Positions 24,962 through 37,253 of a stretch of DNA of 64,000 bases are shown in pieces (the stretch's first letter is position 1; each line of letters begins with the position of its first letter). Source of the DNA: Pseudooceanicola aestuarii. GTDB taxonomy: Bacteria; Pseudomonadota; Alphaproteobacteria; Rhodobacterales; Rhodobacteraceae. The notes beneath the pieces were generated by a model, which worked only from the letters and a program-made list of their open reading frames with translations, ran no database searches and had not been told where the DNA came from. Location of the stretch: assembly GCF_010614805.1 (NCBI RefSeq), contig NZ_JAAFZC010000001.1, positions 1,590,001 to 1,654,000 of the forward strand, given 5' to 3'. Made by a program: the position numbers and the translations under genes.

Positions 24962-27292
24962 TCATTCGGCTGTCAGCAACGGGGGTTTGTTCCCCGACAG
25001 GCGCGGCTTGTCCGGCCCGTTGATCTGCAAGTCCAGATCGCCATTCTTCACCGCGACGCGGACAACGCCGCCCTTGGCCAGCTTCCCGAAGAGCAATTCT
25101 TCAGCCAGGGGCTTCTTGATATGCTCCTGGATGACGCGGCCCAGGGGACGGGCGCCCATCTTGTCGTCGTAGCCCTTGTCGGCCAGCCATTCGGCGGCGG
25201 GACGCGTCAGCTCGATGCTGACCCCGCGATCCAGAAGCTGGGCCTCCAGTTGCAGGACGAACTTCTCCACCACCTGAAGGATCACGTCCTTGGGCAGCGG
25301 TGCAAAGGAGATGACGGCATCCAGACGGTTGCGGAATTCCGGTGTGAATGTCCGTTCGATGGCGGCGGTGTCTTCCCCCTCGCGACGATCACGGCCAAAG
25401 CCGATGGCCGATTTCGCCTGTTCCGTGGCGCCCGCGTTGGAGGTCATGATCAGGACCACGTTGCGGAAATCGACGGTGCGGCCGTTGTGATCGGTCAGGC
25501 GGCCATGATCCATGACCTGCAACAGGATGTTGTAGACATCCGGGTGCGCCTTCTCGATCTCGTCCAGCAGCAGAACGCAATGCGGATGCTGGTCCACGCC
25601 ATCGGTCAGCAGCCCGCCCTGGTCGAACCCGACATAGCCGGGCGGCGCACCGATGAGGCGGGAAATCGCGTGTTTCTCCATGTATTCCGACATGTCGAAG
25701 CGCAGCAATTCCACCCCCAGCGTATCCGCCAGCTGGTTTGCCACTTCCGTTTTGCCGACGCCGGTGGGACCCGCGAACAGGTAGTTGCCGATCGGTTTTT
25801 CCGGCTCCCTCAGGCCGGCGCGGGCCAGCTTGATCGCGGAGGCGAGGGATTCGATGGCGTTGTCCTGCCCGAACACCACCCGTTTCAGGGAACGTTCGAG
25901 GTCCTTCAGGACTTCGGCATCGTCCTTGGACACGTTCTTCGGAGGGATACGCGCGATCTTGGCGATGACGGCCTCGATCTCCTTGGTGCCGATGGTCTTG
26001 CGCCGCTTGCTTTCGGCGACCAGATGTTGGGCGGCGCCGGCCTCGTCGATGACGTCGATGGCCTTGTCCGGCAGCTTCCGGTCGTTGATGTAGCGGGCGG
26101 AGAGTTCAACCGCCGTCTTGATCGCATCGGAGGTGTACTTGATCTGGTGGTGATCCTCGAAATAGGGTTTCAGCCCTTTCAGGATCTTCACCGTATCCTC
26201 CACCGAGGGTTCGGAGACATCGATCTTCTGGAACCGGCGCGACAGGGCGCGGTCCTTTTCGAAATGCTGGCGGAATTCCTTGTAGGTGGTGGAACCCATA
26301 CAGCGCAGCTTCCCGCCCTGAAGCGCGGGTTTCAGCAGGTTGGAGGCATCCATCGCCCCACCGGAGGTCGCACCGGCGCCGATCACGGTGTGGATCTCGT
26401 CGATGAACAGCACGGCGTCGGGGTGATCCTCAAGTTCGGTCATCACGGCCTTCAGCCGTTCCTCGAAATCGCCGCGGTAGCGGGTGCCGGCCAGCAGCGC
26501 GCCCATGTCCAGCGAATAGATCGTGGTCTGCGACAGCACTTCTGGGGTCTCGCCCGAGATGATCTTGCGCGCGAGCCCTTCGGCGATGGCAGTTTTCCCG
26601 ACGCCGGGATCGCCCACCAGCAGGGGGTTGTTCTTGCGGCGGCGGCACAGGACCTGGATGCAGCGTTCGACCTCGTGTTCGCGGCCGATCAGGGGATCGA
26701 CATCGCCATGCTGGGCCTTGGTGTTCAGGTCCACGCAATACTTGTCCAGCGCGCTTTCCTTGCCGTCGCCTTCGGGGGTGGCGGAGGTGCTGTGTGTCTC
26801 CTCCTCCGCCTCGGGTGCGCCGGTGACGGGGCGGTTCTCGCCGTAGGCGGGGTCCTTGGCCACGCCATGGGCGATGAAATTCACCGCGTCATACCGGGTC
26901 ATGTCCTGTTCCTGAAGGAAATAGGCCGCGTTGGATTCGCGTTCGGCGAAGATCGCCACCAGCACGTTGGCGCCGGTGACTTCGGTCCGGCCGGAACTCT
27001 GGACATGGATCGCGGCGCGTTGGATCACCCGTTGGAAGGCAGCGGTCGGCACGGCCTCCGAACCGTCGACATCGGTGACCAGATTGGCCAACTCGTCCTC
27101 GACGAATTCGACGAGCGTCTTTCGCAGATCCTCGGTATCCACCGAACACGCCTTCATGACGCGGGTGGCATCGGGCTCGTCGATCAGCGCCAGCAGCAGA
27201 TGTTCCAGCGTTGCGAATTCATGTCGGCGGGCGTTGGCCAAGGCCAGCGCCGCGTGGATTGCCTGTTCCAGCGTGGTCGAGAATGAAGGCAC
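24962..27292 (-). CDS. clpA: ATP-dependent Clp protease ATP-binding subunit ClpA
   Basis: This 776-residue AAA+ unfoldase feeds substrates to ClpP. An N-terminal Clp repeat domain (about 1-150) is followed by Walker A motifs GDPGVGKT and GPTGVGKT in the two AAA modules, with LFIDEIHT as a Walker B. The ClpP-docking IGF tripeptide lies in SAIGFGRD, ahead of FTPEFRNRLD. It starts with GTG behind AAAAGGAG. No clpS adaptor is adjacent. The 164 bases upstream to gloB show no clear promoter. Confidence 0.96.
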   Translation of the reverse strand: MPSFSTTLEQAIHAALALANARRHEFATLEHLLLALIDEPDATRVMKACSVDTEDLRKTLVEFVEDELANLVTDVDGSEAVPTAAFQRVIQRAAIHVQSSGRTEVTGANVLVAIFAERESNAAYFLQEQDMTRYDAVNFIAHGVAKDPAYGENRPVTGAPEAEEETHSTSATPEGDGKESALDKYCVDLNTKAQHGDVDPLIGREHEVERCIQVLCRRRKNNPLLVGDPGVGKTAIAEGLARKIISGETPEVLSQTTIYSLDMGALLAGTRYRGDFEERLKAVMTELEDHPDAVLFIDEIHTVIGAGATSGGAMDASNLLKPALQGGKLRCMGSTTYKEFRQHFEKDRALSRRFQKIDVSEPSVEDTVKILKGLKPYFEDHHQIKYTSDAIKTAVELSARYINDRKLPDKAIDVIDEAGAAQHLVAESKRRKTIGTKEIEAVIAKIARIPPKNVSKDDAEVLKDLERSLKRVVFGQDNAIESLASAIKLARAGLREPEKPIGNYLFAGPTGVGKTEVANQLADTLGVELLRFDMSEYMEKHAISRLIGAPPGYVGFDQGGLLTDGVDQHPHCVLLLDEIEKAHPDVYNILLQVMDHGRLTDHNGRTVDFRNVVLIMTSNAGATEQAKSAIGFGRDRREGEDTAAIERTFTPEFRNRLDAVISFAPLPKDVILQVVEKFVLQLEAQLLDRGVSIELTRPAAEWLADKGYDDKMGARPLGRVIQEHIKKPLAEELLFGKLAKGGVVRVAVKNGDLDLQINGPDKPRLSGNKPPLLTAE

Positions 27293-27456
27293 TTGGGTGC
27301 TCCTTTTCGATTAGGTTGGAGCGAAGCGCAGGCCCCGGTCCAACCATGGCCTCATAAGGTTAAAGTTTGGTCGATACCGGCGCGTCTTCAAGGATTTTCT
27401 GCATTTCGCTGATCACATTTCGCTGCGCGTTGCCGATTTCGCGCGGAGCTGTGGCA

Positions 27457-28224
27457 TCAGAATGCATCCTTGCGGCGCCGGATTTCGGCAAACACCTCGG
27501 CAGGAGAGACCCCCTGCATGCCAAGGTTTTCCGCAACCTGCGGCACATGCGACCGCAGGAATGGGTTGGTGTCCAGTTCTTCGGAGAGTCTGACCTGCGC
27601 GGTCGGACGGTTTGCGGCACGGGCGGCTTTCACCGCCTCGACCCTCGAAATAAGTGCTTCGTTTTGCGGTTCAATGGTCAGGGCGAATTTCGCGTTGGCC
27701 GCGGTATATTCATGGCCGGAATAGACCATCGTGTCCGGCGGCAGCGCGGCCAGTTTCCGCAGGCTGTCGAACATCTGGTCATACGTCCCCTCGAACACGC
27801 GGCCGCAGCCGAAGGCCATCAGGCTGTCGGCGGTAAACACGGCGCCGGCCTGGTCGAAATGGAACGCCATGTGGCCCAGGGTGTGGCCCCCGACCTCCAT
27901 CGCGATGGTATGGGCGGGGCCGTCGCCGCCGGTATCGCCGGGGTTCAGGTAGTGATCCAGCGGCGGCAGCCTGGCCTTTTCCGCAGCCGGGCCCATGGTC
28001 ATCAGGCCAAAGCGGGATTTCAGCGCGTCCAGCCCGCCGACGTGATCGTGGTGGTGATGGGTGATCATCAGGACGCCGGGCTCCCAGCCGCGTGCCTCGG
28101 CCGCGGCGATGATCGGCGCGGCCTCCGGCGCGTCGATGATGCAGACACCATCGGGCGCCTTCACCAGGTAGGCGTAATTGTCGTTCAGGCAGGGGACCGT
28201 CACGATGTCGAGGGCCATGGTCAT
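27457..28224 (-). CDS. gloB: Hydroxyacylglutathione hydrolase (glyoxalase II)
   Basis: This 255-residue metallo-beta-lactamase-fold enzyme hydrolyses S-lactoylglutathione to lactate and glutathione in methylglyoxal detoxification. The metal motif [10 protein letters not shown] is at about residues 55-64, with GHTLGHM and the late [13 protein letters not shown], a glyoxalase II hallmark. GGAG lies five bases before the ATG at 28224; an ATG six bases further in is possible. It is divergent from the methyltransferase with only 53 bases between. Confidence 0.93.
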   Translation of the reverse strand: MTMALDIVTVPCLNDNYAYLVKAPDGVCIIDAPEAAPIIAAAEARGWEPGVLMITHHHHDHVGGLDALKSRFGLMTMGPAAEKARLPPLDHYLNPGDTGGDGPAHTIAMEVGGHTLGHMAFHFDQAGAVFTADSLMAFGCGRVFEGTYDQMFDSLRKLAALPPDTMVYSGHEYTAANAKFALTIEPQNEALISRVEAVKAARAANRPTAQVRLSEELDTNPFLRSHVPQVAENLGMQGVSPAEVFAEIRRRKDAF

Positions 28225-28277
28225 TTGCACTCCGCTTGCTATTGTCTTCAGTGAAACCGATTGCCGGGCGGTGTGCA

Positions 28278-29039
28278 ATGCATCTGGACGTACAGGATCT
28301 GCGCAACTTTTATTACCGCTCCATGCTGGGGCGGGCGGCGCAGGCGCAGGTGCGCGGCGCGGTGCAGCGGCTGTGGCCGGAGGCCAAGGGCCAGACGGTG
28401 GCTGGCTTCGGCTTTGCGGTGCCGCTGTTGCGCCCCTACCTGAAGGACGCGCGCCGGGTGATCGGGCTGATGCCCGGGCCGCAGGGGGTGATGCCCTGGC
28501 CCGCCGGCATGCCCAACGTGTCGGTGCTGTGCGAGGAAACGCTGTGGCCGGTGGAGACGGGGCATGTCGATCGGCTGATCCTGATGCACGGGCTGGAAAC
28601 GTCGGAAAACCCCTCCGCCCTTCTGGAAGAATGTTTCCGCGTGCTGGGGCCGGGCGGCAAGGCGCTGTTCATCGTGCCGCATCGCTCGGGGCTATGGTCG
28701 CGGTCGGACCGGACGCCGTTCGGCTATGGCCGGCCCTATAGCCAGGGGCAGCTGGAATCGCAGCTTAAGCGCCACGCCTTCCTGCCCGAGCGTCATGTGC
28801 ACACGCTGTATCAACCGCCCTCGCACCGGCGGTTCTGGCGCAGGACGGCGGTGTTCTGGGAACGGACCGGCGCGGCCCTGTCGGTGGTGATTTCCGGCGG
28901 AGTTCTGATCGTGGAGGCGACGAAACGCGTGCAGGCGCCCAGCGGGCCGGGGGTGCGCGATCGTCCGGCGCGTGGGCTGGGCGTGCTGGAAGGTCTGGGC
29001 GCCGGCAAGCCCAAGACGGCCCGCGATATCGCCCCCTGA
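28278..29039 (+). CDS. Class I SAM-dependent methyltransferase
   Basis: This 253-residue protein has a Rossmann-type methyltransferase core with a degenerate motif I ([11 protein letters not shown]) and a clear [23 protein letters not shown] segment corresponding to motifs IV-V of the methyltransferase_11 group. The substrate is unknown. The chosen ATG at 28278 begins the conserved-looking [13 protein letters not shown]. The C-terminal 40 residues are basic and probably flexible. It is divergent from gloB and convergent with the RTX gene. Confidence 0.82.
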   Translation: MHLDVQDLRNFYYRSMLGRAAQAQVRGAVQRLWPEAKGQTVAGFGFAVPLLRPYLKDARRVIGLMPGPQGVMPWPAGMPNVSVLCEETLWPVETGHVDRLILMHGLETSENPSALLEECFRVLGPGGKALFIVPHRSGLWSRSDRTPFGYGRPYSQGQLESQLKRHAFLPERHVHTLYQPPSHRRFWRRTAVFWERTGAALSVVISGGVLIVEATKRVQAPSGPGVRDRPARGLGVLEGLGAGKPKTARDIAP

Positions 29040-29185
29040 CGCTGCTTTGCGTCATTGTGAGTCCCGCCACGCTGGGCAGGGGCCATACATCTCACCAAGC
29101 GGCAACCATCGCCGGTGACGGGCGGTCCTTCCGGCGGGTCTGTTGCGGCGGCGCGATCCCGTGCCTGCCCCCACCGGGGGCCGGG

Positions 29186-31282
29186 CTACAGCGACAGCGC
29201 CGTGTCGGATGCGGCGTCAGGCACGTTCAGCTCCGGGGTCAGGTTGATCTGGCCAGACACGCTTGAGCCGGAGGGCGTGACTTCGGCCATCGACGTGCCC
29301 TGGTTGATCCGCATCACCAGGGTGCCGGGTTGCCCCTCGGGATCGGCCTGCCAGGCGGCGGCGTCGAATTCGGTGTCTGCGGGCGTGTGGACCACCAGGG
29401 TGGAATAGCTGCGGGTGGTCACGTTCTCTGCCGGGGTGTCGGTTTCGGTCAGGCGGACGAGGTGGATCTGGCCGGGCAGGCTGTCGTCCTGGTCGATGGT
29501 CAGGCTGTCCGCGCGGTCCGTCAGGTCGATATCCGAGGTAAGGCCGGTCGCGCCATTGGCCACGCTTTGGGCGTTGATGGTAAAGGCCAGCGTATCCGCG
29601 CCATCCCCGCCGGCCATGTCGGCAGAGCCGGAGGCAGCCAGTACATCGTCGCCGGGACCGCCCAGCACGGTGCTGTCGCCCTCCACCCCGGTGATCGTAT
29701 CCGCGCCGTCCAACCCGTCGATCAGGCTGCGGGTCATGGCATCGGTGCCAGTGATGGTGTCGGCCTCGGCGCTGCCGGTGGCCAGCTGGGCGCTGCTGAC
29801 GTTGGCCGTGCCGGAGGCGTCGAAGAAAGCAGCGGGTTCGCCCCACGTGGTGACGACAGCGATGTCCTCCGCCGTCAGATCCGTTACGCCCTCGACGCGG
29901 ACGCTGCGCATGATGTCGGCGGCGCCGTCATCGGAATTCACGTCGCGGAAATGAAACTGCACCTCTGAGAAGGTGCCGTCCTCCGCAGCGCGGATGGAGA
30001 TGTCGTCCAGGACCAGCCCCTCCTGCACGCCCATCTCGATGGCGATCACGTCCTCGCCCTTGACGAAATCGGTGATCACGCCCAGATCGCCTTGCGCCGA
30101 CAGATCGCCGGGCTCCAGATCGCCGGGGGCATAGGCTTCCAGCCCGACCAGGAAGGTATCCGCCCCGTCGCCGCCGGTGGCGACGTTGCGGTCGGCCAGG
30201 TCAACGCCGGAGTAGTCGTCACGACTTTCCACATCGGCAAAGCGCAGCACGTCGTCGCCCGGCCCGCCCCAGCCTGCACCGCCGTCCAGCGTGATCGTGT
30301 CGTCGCCGGATTGCCCGAAGGCGCGAGCTTGGCCTTGTACGTGCAATGTATCGTCTCCGGTTTGGCCACGGATGGTGCTTTGGCCGTCGGCTTCCATCAT
30401 GTCGTTGCCGGCGCCGCCGTAGGCGAGGGCCTGGTCCGTGGCGAACAACTGGTCATCCCCTTCGTTGCCGCGTCCGATGGCGCCGTCGCTGGCGGTGATC
30501 ACGTCGTCGCCCGCCAGCCCGTTGCCCTTGGCTCCGGCCGTGACGTTCATGGTGTCGGCCCCGGCGCCGCCGAACAGGGTGCTGTCGCCGGTGCCGTCCA
30601 TCAGGTCGTCGCCATCGCCGCCGTAGCCGGTGCCATTCTCGATGGTGCGGATGTAATCGTCGCCGGAATTGCCGTAGACAAGGCTGTCCCCGCGCGCCAC
30701 GACGTGATCCTGCCCTGGCCCGGCAAAGACCTGGGCCTCATCGTCGCCCTTCATGAAGTCGTCGCCCTGGCCGCCATAGCCCTGCGCGCGGTCATCGACA
30801 AAGACCGCATCGTCGCCGTCCCCGCCCAGGGCCCAGGCGTCGTCATAGCCGAACATCCGGTCGGCACCATCTTCGCCAAAGCCAAGGGCGGTGTCTCGCA
30901 GGTTGAACGCGTCGTCTCCCGCGCCGCCGCGCAGGGTGGCCGCGCCGGCACCGTCCAGATCGTCGTCCCCGTCCCCGCCCAGCCCCCGGCTGGCGCCCCG
31001 GGCAATGATCTCGTCCATGCCGCTGCCGCCATTGCCAAAGGCATTGTCCAGCAGCCTCAGCATGTCGTCATCGGCCCCGCCGTACAGCTTGGCATTGCCG
31101 CTGGCCTGCAACGTGTCGTCGCCGCCGCGGCCTTGGTACTCCTGCTGTCCGTCGATTTCGGCGATGTCGTCGCCGTCGGAGCCGTCCGGACGGGGGCTGT
31201 CGCCGTCATCGTCATCACCACCGACGAAATTGGCGGCCAGAAGAGAGAAGAAGAAAATCGCGAGCAGTTCCATGGCATTCAT
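29186..31282 (-). CDS. RTX-like calcium-binding repeat protein with 17-residue repeats
   Basis: This 698-residue acidic protein begins with a short hydrophobic helix (residues 5-20, LLAIFFFSLLAANFV) and an Asp-rich linker. A block of 17 exact-length 17-residue repeats (residues 52-340) centred on GDD follows, then a middle domain, another short GDD repeat patch near residue 500, and a beta-rich C-terminus. GGxGxD-type repeats usually bind Ca2+ as a beta-roll and are exported by type I secretion; no ABC exporter genes lie nearby. It could be a surface or secreted adhesin. The ATG at 31282 was chosen; one at 31273 is possible. Confidence 0.8.
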   Translation of the reverse strand: MNAMELLAIFFFSLLAANFVGGDDDDGDSPRPDGSDGDDIAEIDGQQEYQGRGGDDTLQASGNAKLYGGADDDMLRLLDNAFGNGGSGMDEIIARGASRGLGGDGDDDLDGAGAATLRGGAGDDAFNLRDTALGFGEDGADRMFGYDDAWALGGDGDDAVFVDDRAQGYGGQGDDFMKGDDEAQVFAGPGQDHVVARGDSLVYGNSGDDYIRTIENGTGYGGDGDDLMDGTGDSTLFGGAGADTMNVTAGAKGNGLAGDDVITASDGAIGRGNEGDDQLFATDQALAYGGAGNDMMEADGQSTIRGQTGDDTLHVQGQARAFGQSGDDTITLDGGAGWGGPGDDVLRFADVESRDDYSGVDLADRNVATGGDGADTFLVGLEAYAPGDLEPGDLSAQGDLGVITDFVKGEDVIAIEMGVQEGLVLDDISIRAAEDGTFSEVQFHFRDVNSDDGAADIMRSVRVEGVTDLTAEDIAVVTTWGEPAAFFDASGTANVSSAQLATGSAEADTITGTDAMTRSLIDGLDGADTITGVEGDSTVLGGPGDDVLAASGSADMAGGDGADTLAFTINAQSVANGATGLTSDIDLTDRADSLTIDQDDSLPGQIHLVRLTETDTPAENVTTRSYSTLVVHTPADTEFDAAAWQADPEGQPGTLVMRINQGTSMAEVTPSGSSVSGQINLTPELNVPDAASDTALSL
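30263..31129 (-). repeat. Seventeen tandem 51-bp (17-residue) coding repeats
   Basis: Within the RTX-like gene, 17 units of exactly 17 residues follow the pattern xxGDDxhxxxxxAxxxG with no insertions or deletions. The DNA is diverged, so the repeat is kept at the protein level. Classical RTX repeats are 9 residues (18 per turn pair), so this periodicity is unusual. Confidence 0.85.
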
Positions 31283-31352
31283 CCCGGTCAGGGCGCGTAC
31301 AGGGGCGTTGCGCCGAACGCATCGGACCCTACATCCGGGGGGCATGCGGGGC

Positions 31353-31373
31353 GTGGAAACACAGCGTTTCCAC
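31353..31373. promoter_or_regulatory. Perfect dyad upstream of the RTX-like gene
   Basis: GTGGAAAC and GTTTCCAC flank a 5-base spacer, 71 bases upstream of the RTX-like gene's start. The size and symmetry suit a dimeric regulator's operator; no known motif is recognised. The rest of the 512-base gap between the RTX-like gene and atpH holds a small CCCTTG-AAAA-CAAGGG hairpin (31623-31638) and the candidate atp promoter. Confidence 0.4.
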
Positions 31374-31671
31374 TGACGGCCTGTCGACTGGCCGGCAAAT
31401 GGGGACGCTTTGCCGCAACTGTTTCCGCAAGCAGGACAATGCCGACATGCCGGCCGCCATGGTCCGGCGCTTGCCGTTGTGATTCGACATCGGCATACAA
31501 TCTGCATACCGTCGTGCACGTTAATCGGGCGCTTTCATGACCGATTTCCGCAACGACAGGCGCCGCAAAATGCATCTTGCGGTCACGGACGGGGGTGAAA
31601 AGGGAGTTGCAGGTTTTACATGCCCTTGAAAACAAGGGCTGGCGCTGTTTGCGCAAAAGCCCTGTAGCGGG

Positions 31672-31700
31672 TTGATGGGTCTGTGACCCTCTGCTACACC
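31672..31700 (+). promoter_or_regulatory. Candidate promoter of the atp operon
   Basis: TTGATG (31672-31677), 17 bases, then TACACC (31695-31700) lies about 95 bases ahead of the atpH start. The spacing is ideal and both boxes resemble the alphaproteobacterial housekeeping consensus. Assigned on sequence alone. Confidence 0.35.
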
Positions 31701-31794
31701 CACGCCGATTTTGATGCTTTGGCGCCCGCCAAGGCTGCAACGCCCCTGCGCTGCTGTTCCAGCAGTTCCGGGCCTGACAATCGGAAGGGTGGAC

Positions 31795-32354
31795 GTGTCC
31801 GAACCAGCTTCGATTTCCTCCGGCATTGCCGACCGCTATGCTACCGCCATCTTCGAGATCGCGCGGGATGCCGATCAACTCGATGCGCTGGCGACGTCTG
31901 TCGACGCGCTGGGTGATGCGCTTGGCGAAAGCGATGACCTGAATGACCTGATCGGGTCGCCCGTCTACAGCCGCGAGGCCCAGGAAAAGGCGATCCTTGC
32001 CGTGGGCGAGAAGATGGGGCTGACCGCCTCGCTGAAGAACGCGCTGGGCCTGATGGCGCAGAAGCGGCGGCTGTTCGCACTGCCGCAACTGGTCGCCCGC
32101 CTGCGCGCGCAGCTGGCCGATCACCGTGGTGAAATCACCGCCGACGTGGTCAGCGCCAAGGCCCTGACCAAGGCCCAGTCGGACAAGCTGTCCAAGGTGC
32201 TGGCCGACAACGTGGGCAAACAGGTGAATATCAATGCTACCGTCGATGAAAGCCTCATCGGCGGACTTATTGTGAAAGTGGGCTCCAAGATGATCGACAC
32301 CTCGATCGCGGCGAAGCTCAACTCCCTCCAGAATTCCATGAAAGAGGTCGGATA

Positions 32355-32355
<1 letters not shown>
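31795..32355 (+). CDS. atpH: F1 ATP synthase subunit delta
   Basis: This 186-residue protein is the stalk subunit joining F1 to the Fo b-subunits. The typical opening [20 protein letters not shown] and C-terminal [21 protein letters not shown] are present. The start is GTG at 31795, six bases after GGAAGG. An earlier in-frame GTG at 31789 is too close to that site. Its TAA overlaps the atpA start (TAATG). It is the first gene of atpHAGDC. Confidence 0.93.
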
Positions 32356-33893
<1,538 letters not shown>

Positions 33894-33905
33894 GGGAGAG
33901 ACGGG

Positions 33906-34787
33906 ATGCCTTCTCTCAAGGACCTGAAAAACAGGATCGAGTCGGTCAAATCGACCCGCAAGATCACCAAGGCCATGCAGATGGTTGCCGCGGCGAAACT
34001 TCGCCGCGCGCAGGAGGCCGCCGAGAACGCTCGCCCCTACGCGGCGCGCTTCAACGCGGTCATGGCCCAGCTTGCCGCATCGGTCGGAGGGGCGGATTCC
34101 GCGCCTCGCCTGCTGACCGGCACGGGCAAGGATGACGTGCACCTGCTGGTCGTGATGACGGCGGAGCGCGGGCTGTGCGGCGGCTTCAACGCGAATATCG
34201 CGAAGCTGGCCAAGCAGCACGCCGACCGCCTGACGCGCGACGGCAAGACGGTCAAGATCATCACCGTCGGCAAGAAGGGCCGCGACAACATGCGCCGCGG
34301 CTACGGCGACATGTTCATCGAACATGTCGACCTGACCGAGGTGAAGACTCTCGGCTACGGGGATGCGCAGGGGATCGCCAAGGGGATCCTGGCGCGGTTC
34401 GACGCGGGTGAATTCGACGTGGCAACGATCTTCTTCGCCGAATTCCAGAATGTGGTGACGCAGATCCCGACGGCGCAGCAGATCATCCCCGCCCAGTTCG
34501 ACGTCGAAGACGGCGCGGACGAGGGGGCTGCCACGCTGTACGATTACGAACCCGACGAAGAGGCGATCCTGGCGGACCTGCTGCCGCGGGCCGTGGCGAC
34601 GCAGATCTTTGCGGCGCTGCTGGAAAACGGCGCCTCGGAACAGGGCGCGCGGATGTCTGCAATGGACAACGCGACGCGCAACGCGGGCGAGATGATCGAC
34701 AAGCTGACGATCGAGTTCAACCGCTCGCGTCAGGCCGTCATCACCAACGAACTGATCGAAATCATTTCGGGCGCCGAGGCGCTCTAA
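33906..34787 (+). CDS. atpG: F1 ATP synthase subunit gamma
   Basis: This 293-residue central rotor shaft starts with [22 protein letters not shown] and ends with the coiled C-terminus ([27 protein letters not shown]), both hallmarks of gamma. It couples Fo rotation to conformational change in the alpha3beta3 hexamer. AGGGAGAGACGGG precedes the ATG. Confidence 0.97.
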   Translation: MPSLKDLKNRIESVKSTRKITKAMQMVAAAKLRRAQEAAENARPYAARFNAVMAQLAASVGGADSAPRLLTGTGKDDVHLLVVMTAERGLCGGFNANIAKLAKQHADRLTRDGKTVKIITVGKKGRDNMRRGYGDMFIEHVDLTEVKTLGYGDAQGIAKGILARFDAGEFDVATIFFAEFQNVVTQIPTAQQIIPAQFDVEDGADEGAATLYDYEPDEEAILADLLPRAVATQIFAALLENGASEQGARMSAMDNATRNAGEMIDKLTIEFNRSRQAVITNELIEIISGAEAL

Positions 34788-36230
<1,443 letters not shown>

Positions 36231-36241
36231 GGGGCTGAACA

Positions 36242-36661
36242 ATGGCGAATACCGTAACCTTCAGCCTTGTCTCGCCGGAACGGAGCCTCGCCTCCGGTCC
36301 CGCGACGGCAGTGCAGATCCCGGCGACCGAGGGCGACCTGACGGCGATGGCGGGGCATAGCCCCCTCATCACCACGCTGCGCCCCGGCGTCCTGCATATC
36401 GACGGGCCGGACGGCGGTGACGATTATGTCGTGACCGGCGGTTTCGCCGAGATCTCGGCCGAAACCGTCACCGTGCTGGCCGAACGCGCCCTGCACCAGA
36501 AAGAGATGACCCAGGAGATCATCGACAGCTGGGTGCAAGAAGCGCATGAGGCGCACCAGAACGCGCATCAGGACGTGGCCGATGCCGCGGCCAAGCTGCT
36601 GTCTGACATGGTGGCCCTGGGTGGGCATATCGGGCTGAGCCCGAAGCAGCCCAACCTGTGA
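36242..36661 (+). CDS. atpC: F1 ATP synthase subunit epsilon
   Basis: This 139-residue subunit has the N-terminal beta-barrel ([28 protein letters not shown]) and a short C-terminal helical part that in the family regulates ATP hydrolysis. It is the last gene of the operon and is followed 40 bases later by a strong intrinsic terminator. Confidence 0.95.
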   Translation: MANTVTFSLVSPERSLASGPATAVQIPATEGDLTAMAGHSPLITTLRPGVLHIDGPDGGDDYVVTGGFAEISAETVTVLAERALHQKEMTQEIIDSWVQEAHEAHQNAHQDVADAAAKLLSDMVALGGHIGLSPKQPNL

Positions 36662-36700
36662 CCTGACCTGCGTCGTGACGATCCGGCGCGAAATCTTAAG

Positions 36701-36728
36701 GAAAAACCCCGCCTCGGCGGGGTTTTTT
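36701..36728 (+). terminator. Intrinsic terminator of the atp operon
   Basis: A run of five A, the stem CCCCGC with its complement GCGGGG around a CTCG loop, and six T form a textbook Rho-independent terminator just after atpC. The A-run pairs with the T-run, so it could also stop antisense transcription. Confidence 0.93.
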
Positions 36729-36820
36729 CATGTTCTGATGGATTTTCGGCGGTTTTCCACCGTAAGGTTAACCACTTCGTGACCGCACCCCGCGACTTGG
36801 AACAAGAGCCGCAGAACACA

Positions 36821-37171
36821 ATGAAAAGACTACGCAATCACTACATCGGCGTTGAAGAGGGCGACAATGTCCTTTTCTCGGACTTTCAGGACGGCGGTGA
36901 CATGTGGACCGGGACAGGTCCGCGCGAACGCCGGCGCAGGGTCACGTTTTCCGAGAGCTTCCGCACCATTCCCGTGGTGCAATGCGCCCTGTCGATGTGG
37001 GATATCGACAGCGCCACCAACCAGCGCGTGGATCTCTCTGCCGAGGCCATCGACGTGGGCGGGTTCGACATCGTGTTCCGCACCTGGGGCGACACGCGGG
37101 TCGCCCGCGCGCGCGTCCGCTGGATGGCATTTGGCGAATTGCGCCATGCAGATGAATGGGATCTGTACTGA
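36821..37171 (+). CDS. H-type lectin domain protein
   Basis: This 116-residue protein is essentially one H-type lectin domain: VTFSESFRTIPVVQCALSMWD, then FDIVFRTWGDTRVARARVRWMAFG. The fold is known from snail agglutinin and discoidins, where it binds GalNAc-like sugars as trimers or hexamers. There is no signal peptide, so export is unclear. The ATG at 36821 follows a GGAACAAGAG stretch; a GTG at 36779 is in frame but less likely. It is isolated between the atp terminator and a convergent hydrolase. Its cellular role is unknown. Confidence 0.72.
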   Translation: MKRLRNHYIGVEEGDNVLFSDFQDGGDMWTGTGPRERRRRVTFSESFRTIPVVQCALSMWDIDSATNQRVDLSAEAIDVGGFDIVFRTWGDTRVARARVRWMAFGELRHADEWDLY

Positions 37172-37253
37172 ACCAATCGCCGTCCCTGCGCCCTGACCGA
37201 AGGCGCCGCGACCCGAAGACCGCGGCGCGTGGTGGTTGGGTGTCTTCCGGCGG

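Noticed and set aside
25121..27286. A plus-strand frame of about 720 codons opposite clpA
   Set aside because: ClpA is unmistakable and the opposite frame is compositional shadow with no domain or ribosome site.
30263..31129. CRISPR-like array suggested by regular DNA periodicity
   Set aside because: The period of 51 bases is in frame within one long gene, the units are diverged in DNA and there are no identical repeats with unique spacers.
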